A stretch of 64,000 nt of DNA, taken from positions 409,501 through 473,500 of the forward strand of contig CAXKVR010000003.1 in NCBI GenBank assembly GCA_964058845.1, in the 5' to 3' direction. Positions within the stretch are counted from its first letter, which is position 1. Each line of letters begins with the position of its first letter. Shown one piece after another: positions 58,901 to 64,000 of the stretch. Source of the stretch: Carex sylvatica (lineage: Eukaryota > Streptophyta > Magnoliopsida > Poales > Cyperaceae). A model generated the notes under the pieces. The model saw only the letters and a list, made by a program, of their open reading frames with translations. It was not told where the DNA came from and ran no database searches. The position numbers and the translations under genes are program-made.

Positions 58901-61900
58901 TGAAGAGTTTACTCAAACATAAGGTACAGTAATATAAAAGTTTTACCGAAGGTTGCCTTCCACACATGCAACCTCAGAAAGCTCTTGAGTACAGATTTCA
59001 CATGGCTGTGTATCAGTCGGAAAGGTCAGTACGTCATCCATGTCCGCTTTGTTGCTATTATGAGTCTCATACAGAAAAAGCCACAAGTCTTCAGGTACTG
59101 AAACCCGCTTTGCGCCAGAAGCCACCTCAGGTAGTAGGGTGCCATGGGGGCAAGTAAGGGATGATGTGGGGCCAAGTTCACTTTCAGATTGCTTCTCGGT
59201 GTTTTTTCTCTTCAACCAGTGCATCAGCCTAAAAGTGGGTTATTTTACATGACAAAAATTAGTCTCAAAACCCAAATTCTTTTTAAAATAGAGAAGTCAC
59301 CGAGAATGGAGCAAAATAGAGGGTGGGGGCAAAAGTGAGAGGAAAAGAGAGACTAACCAAGTCCTGGAAACGAAGTAGGAAGGGTGAACAGAAGGTTTGC
59401 CTGCTAGGGCATACTCTGCCAGCTGCTTTAAAGACGCCTTCTTGTCACGGTATACATCTGCTGACACTGCACTGTGGGCCCCCTCCTTCAAGCACTCCAC
59501 ACAATAGTCCTCGTTACTTAATGCAGGCCCCCCTCCATACTACACCAAAATTTCAAGCATACCAGCAAGCTTTAAATACGAAAGAGAGTGTTTTACTTGG
59601 CATGTAATATAATAGTGAGTGAAATTTCGCATCCCAACCAAAAGAATATCTATCGTACATATTCCTAAGAAGCATAGTGAATGTCACACAAACTTGCAAA
59701 AAATGGATAAAATTGTACTCGTACGCACAATTTTGTTCCCCATTTGCCTGAAAAGCTGCACAGCACCACAAAATATCCCCCTCATTCCTCATTACCTACC
59801 ACAATATAAAGGAGAAAGAAATAAAAAAAGAATGAGAAACCAATACCTTAGATTGCAATAATTGCCATGCCATTGCAGAAATGCGCTTCGCAGAGTTAAC
59901 TTTTGAGACAGATATCTTCTCATGCACGCACTGTATCAAGCTATTGTCTAGATCTCTACACAAACCAAAAAACAAGGTGTAACATTAATACATCATCAGT
60001 TTCAAAACTTCATTACATGCTGGTCAAATTAGGTATGCCAATTGTTAACCAATACCCGATTAAGGCCGAGCCAATGAGATAGATCAGATCAAGGTCAGAA
60101 ACTTTTACCTATGGCATGCCAAGTTGGGATCAACCTGACTGTTTGATGCCTCATTTCAGTTTCCTTTTGTTGTGGCCAAAAGATAAAATAAAAAAAGGCT
60201 ACATTTTAACTGTCAATTTATTTCATCATGATCAAACAAAATCCAATATATATCAAAAGTCAATCATATTGATACTTGACAATATTAAACAATCAGCAAG
60301 GCCCGAAACGACCTAAAAAGGGACTTTTTAAGTCTGAACCTTAAGAGGGGATAAGTGATTCCACCAATTTAAGAATAGAATCACACCCAACAGGTATGGC
60401 TCAATGCAGGTCAGATTCTTTACTGGCTAACAGGTACTGTTGTCCTTCCTGATTGACTTTTTAATGAGACAATGCCCACACAATCTTACACATTGGAACT
60501 CCAATATCAAATCCTATAGCTGCAACACATGATAGAGAGCAGGGTGGGGGAGAAGCAGAGAGGAGAAGAAGAACAACAAGAGACTCACAGAGGGTTGACA
60601 GTATCAGCCCACTGACGAAGCCACTCAGCAGAGATCCAAAAGTACATATCATCACCAGCCACAACCGGTGCCTCTGACAGTACCGACTTGACCTCCTCAC
60701 GCCTCTCAGTCACATAAGCTAGCTTCACATCCTTTGTTCTCTGATATTCCTCACCCCCCTTCTGGTACTGCTCATTCAATTTTTCTATCTCCTCGATGAA
60801 ATGGCTCGGAAGAGAGGCACTCGTTTTCCCATTGGTACAAGCACTGTAACCAGTACCACTTTCACAAAGTTTGTACATGAGCATGTATGCATCAGTAGAA
60901 GAGAACATTTCTTCTTCTGTACCATTTTCTTCAGCATGGCTCTTCCCATTATTCGAAGGAGAGTTACCCTCCAATTTAGTATTCTTTTTATTTTTATCAT
61001 TACTGTTATTTTCTTTTTCTCCAAATGGGTGGGACCCAAGTATGGAGACTTGCTCGTCATCAAACTCCCACCACTGCGCGGTTAACTCATCCTTTATATG
61101 GGCCACATAATGGCCTGAGTTTACTGTTGAGCCTTTGTGGATGAGTATTGCAGACAGCTCATATGTCAAAGGGGATGGTGAGCTTGGAAGAGAAGAGTCA
61201 GCTACAGTTAGCCGCTTTGTCATGTCAAGTCTCTTTGGGAAACCAAATGATGATGTTATCTTTTTCTTCGTCGTTGTCTACAAGAAAAGGAAAGGAAAAC
61301 CAGAAAATGGGAATGGCATTAAATTTAACTTATGTTTGAGATACTACTGGAAAATTGATGTTGACTTCATCTAAAGGAGTATTTGGTAATGCAACCAAAA
61401 TAGTGAATAGTACCAGTTGCATTTCACAACAGGGATCAGAAAAGGTACATAAAACTGCAGAAAAAATACCTTTGGAAGGAACACATATCGCTTCAGTTGG
61501 AAATTCAGCACAGTTGGTAGAGAACGAAGCTTGATGCAGCGGGTCGCATCAACCCTGGCATGGCAGGACTCGCAGTAATACTGGTTCTCTCCTTGCAGAT
61601 CTTCTATGCTTAAATATTGGTCTAAGCTCTCATCTAGGGTTTTCAAGTCCTTTATGTTCAGCTCAAGCTCATAGAAATCTTCCATATTAGATGACGCCTC
61701 TGAATCCTTTCCACACTTTGAACACCTGCAGAACAAAACGTTTGTAAGAAATCATAAGTATGCAAATGAAGAAAGGATGAATGAAATTGATCAATCACTA
61801 AAAGATATCCAAAAATGCATTTCATTTGATATGCTATAATAAATTTATAACATAGTTATCCTAAATATAGATTAATATACCAATATGCAAATGTTATGCT

Positions 61901-62772
61901 CTTCGTAATATGCACCGTTCAATCCATATTGTATACATATTTTATATAAATTGAACCAAGGTGATTGTTGGTGCCCATTCTCCAATTCATGATGAAAAAA
62001 CAAATATTAGAACTTCAACTCATGTACCCATACATGAGGCACTAGTAACTTCATTTTAAACTCAAACTCTTGCACCAATTACATTAATCTCAACAAAAAT
62101 ACAAATACTTTTGACATAAAATAAGTGGCAGTCATGCAAATAACTAAGACTCAGGGGCATCATTGAAAGTTGTACCTTGTCACGTGCGAAACACTGCCCC
62201 GAAACAAATCCTGAACAATAGTCTGGGCCGAAGGTATCTTTGAATGGCCAAGGGACCTCTCCAGTAGAGAAAGGAACAGAGTCAAAAATTCATGACTATC
62301 CTGTTGTACCCCATTATCCAGTTCCAAGGTCTTAATAAAAGGCGCCGAGTCGATAAACCCCATCTTGCTCGAGTGCAATTGCGCAAACAGCCTTGCCAGC
62401 TGTCCCAAAACTGGGACCTGGCTCAGTGTTTCTGGTTCAAGTGAAAAAATGCCCGCCCGAAAGGAGGTGTTCATGTAGAGGCACTGGAGTATGCTATTAG
62501 CATAACAGGTCGCACCAAGGTTTGTCAGACCAGCCGGAGTGTCCACTGAAGACCTGAGGTCCTTACATGGGTCTGGGCCTAGAGAGAGAACAAGGTCTTG
62601 GTTTTTTTGCCACAGGCCTGATTTTCGGTGGCCGTTCGATGGGGGGATTAGAGCACAGAAGCAATTAGGATTGTCTTTCGAGTTCACACGGCAACCCTGA
62701 CACATTGGCTTCCCGACTGAGTATAGCTGCTCAATGTCAGGTTTTCTGATCTCGCCTGTCAAATGGATTCTC
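55960..62772 (-). CDS. UBP26: Ubiquitin-specific protease, UBP26/USP48 type (5' exon not certain)
   Basis: Cysteine deubiquitinase; Arabidopsis UBP26 removes ubiquitin from histone H2B and acts in silencing and seed and flowering control. Twelve minus-strand exons fit in phase: 62,772-62,176; 61,725-61,470; 61,277-60,589; 59,955-59,847; 59,539-59,358; 59,228-58,947; 58,705-58,498; 58,191-58,120; 58,026-57,760; 57,373-57,113; 56,680-56,539; 56,069-55,960. They encode 1,057 residues, about the family's length less a short first exon. The Cys box [17 protein letters not shown] has its nucleophile codon at 62,505-62,507; the His box [11 protein letters not shown] has its His at 61,110-61,112; zinc-ribbon pairs CSKC and CESC lie between. 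DUSP-type blocks follow ([46 protein letters not shown]), then a C-terminal ubiquitin-like domain ([15 protein letters not shown] to [10 protein letters not shown]). The visible part starts at RIHLTGEI, one base into a codon, so a preceding coding exon is required. Confidence 0.94.
57611..57689 (+). mobile_element. 5'-truncated Au-type SINE in a UBP26 intron
   Basis: The sequence TCTAGCCTACCCCAACTTG, then TTTGGGACTGAAGGCATAG, followed by GTTGTTG repeats, is the characteristic 3' end of the plant Au SINE family. It is flanked by a perfect 16-bp target duplication AATAAGTATTCACTTG (57,595-57,610 and 57,690-57,705). It inserted antisense to the UBP26 transcript, in the intron between 57,373 and 57,760. 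Confidence 0.9.
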
Positions 62773-64000
62773 CTGTTTAGAAAAAAATTCAAGGAATATC
62801 ATTATAGGGCAATAGCAAATGGAATAGGCTCATGCATGACGTTATGATACCTCAAAAACCATCCCACTGCTAAACAGAAAAGTACCTTTTATGCCCCTGG
62901 AAAACATGGAAGGCAGAGGAACATTAATTGGATAAAAATGAAGAAGGCAGAGGAACATTGGATATGTGGTCTGACAATCCTTGTTTATTGGGGTATAATA
63001 AGTGATATTTCTCTTGTTCCATGGTATACAACTATACATAAAATTGTCCCTTTAAAATATGACCTTGTAAATTTGAGAAATTCATTAAAGACTTTGCCTG
63101 TTTGATGTGCTATAAATTGAAGTAAAAATAAGAAATTTCGAGCAAGCAGGTTTCCATCTATTGTTTAAAATTTGGGCAGAAAACACAAAATTTTCCTTTA
63201 TTCTCTCCTAAATAAGCACTCTTCATAACTTCTTCGCTTTTCCTTCCCACTTTCCTTTCTTTCACTCTCACTTTGCCTCCTTTCTCTCCTTACCTGCTTC
63301 TCCCTCCGTCCCCTTTCCTCTCCTTACCTGCTTCTCCCTCTGTCCGCATCCTCCTCTTCTCTTATTCAAACTTCTGTAAGCATCGCTTGCAGACGTGCAA
63401 GATTGCACAATCCGGATGTAAACCCCTCAAATCTCCTCAATATTGGTATTTATTTGTTCTTAACCTTCCTGTTTTGGGGATTTCCTAAAAAGCCTATGAT
63501 TTTCTCAATTTCAGACAATTTTTATTGTGGAACTTACTTATAAGGGCCCAAATTCAGTTAATATGCAATGTTCTTATTTAATTTTTCATGAAAGACTAGA
63601 CTTCTTGCTCAAATTCTAGGGTTCTATTTAAGCGAACTTCCCCTATTGCTGTTGAATGTCTTAATAGTTACAAAATGTTTGTAATATTAGGACTGATGCC
63701 TAGAATGAATTAAGGGCACATGTATAACTACTTTACACAAGATTCACATTATAACCAGCCCGAAGAAATGGAAGTTCGATTTTTCTTTTCTTTTTTTAAG
63801 CTATATCATCACTTGTGCCAGTAACAAATGTAAGAACCATATTTTCTCATGAAAAAGTTGATATTAAAAATGTGAAGATCAAATTTGACAAATGCAAACA
63901 AATCCATTGCTTCTTCTCTATTAATTTTCATGGCCAAATCATATTGCTTTGCCGATTCGAGAAGCATAAACAAAAAAAAATAACTTTGATTTGTCTTTAC
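62773..64000. other. Upstream region or first intron of UBP26
   Basis: No clear conserved UBP26 N-terminal exon was recognised. It contains a pyrimidine-rich stretch (63,210-63,365, plus strand) that could be leader sequence on the minus strand. The remainder is AT-rich with no other gene seen. Confidence 0.5.
63294..63349 (-). CDS. Candidate first coding exon of UBP26 (tentative)
   Basis: On the minus strand an ATG at 63,349-63,347 opens MRTEGEAGKERKGDGGRS and reaches a strong donor (GAAGCAG|GTAAGG) at 63,294. The 56 nt leave two bases, exactly the phase needed to join the exon beginning at 62,772. The encoded residues are basic but do not resemble the usual MSRP-type N-terminus, so the true first exon may lie beyond the window. 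A second identical donor 34 bp closer to the ATG would give the wrong phase. Confidence 0.25.

Overview
This window is nuclear DNA from a flowering plant. The genes have many introns with canonical GT/AG borders, the spacers are AT-rich and full of small inverted-repeat transposons, and the three gene types (cellulose-synthase-like D, a G-group bZIP factor, and a UBP26/USP48-type ubiquitin protease) are plant or general eukaryotic families. The species cannot be named from the sequence. The bZIP most resembles the plant HBP-1a/GBF1 group.

Layout. From 1 to 12.4 kb there is no gene, only AT-rich spacer with fold-back MITEs, several joined end to end through (TA)n tracts. From 12.4 to 40.5 kb lies a same-strand tandem cluster of three five-exon CslD genes (12,914-16,532; 27,947-32,198; 35,832-40,483), each with a TATA box and a probable 5'-UTR intron. 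The spacers in and after the cluster hold four long-inverted-repeat elements (18.7-22.5, 40.9-42.2, 43.2-44.9 and 46.8-48.5 kb). These share a terminal sequence, a GC-rich subterminal block and about 9-bp target duplications, which points to Mutator-like fold-back transposons with unrelated interiors. From 50 to 54.6 kb is a 13-exon GBF-type bZIP gene on the + strand. Convergent to it, from 56.0 to 62.8 kb on the - strand, is a UBP26-like histone-H2B deubiquitinase whose first coding exon is uncertain or lies beyond the window.

Main point of interest. The three CslD copies divide the family's hallmarks between them. Copy 1 keeps every catalytic motif (DDGG, DCD, TED, QVLRW) but has lost the whole N-terminal cysteine-rich zinc-binding domain. 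Copies 2 and 3 keep that domain but have lost catalytic residues: TED is SYT in copy 2 and AQD in copy 3, QxxRW is QxxQW in both, and DCD is DCA in copy 3. All three have open frames and clean splice sites, so copies 2 and 3 look like maintained pseudo-glycosyltransferases rather than decayed pseudogenes. Whether they partner copy 1, regulate it or do something else is inference.
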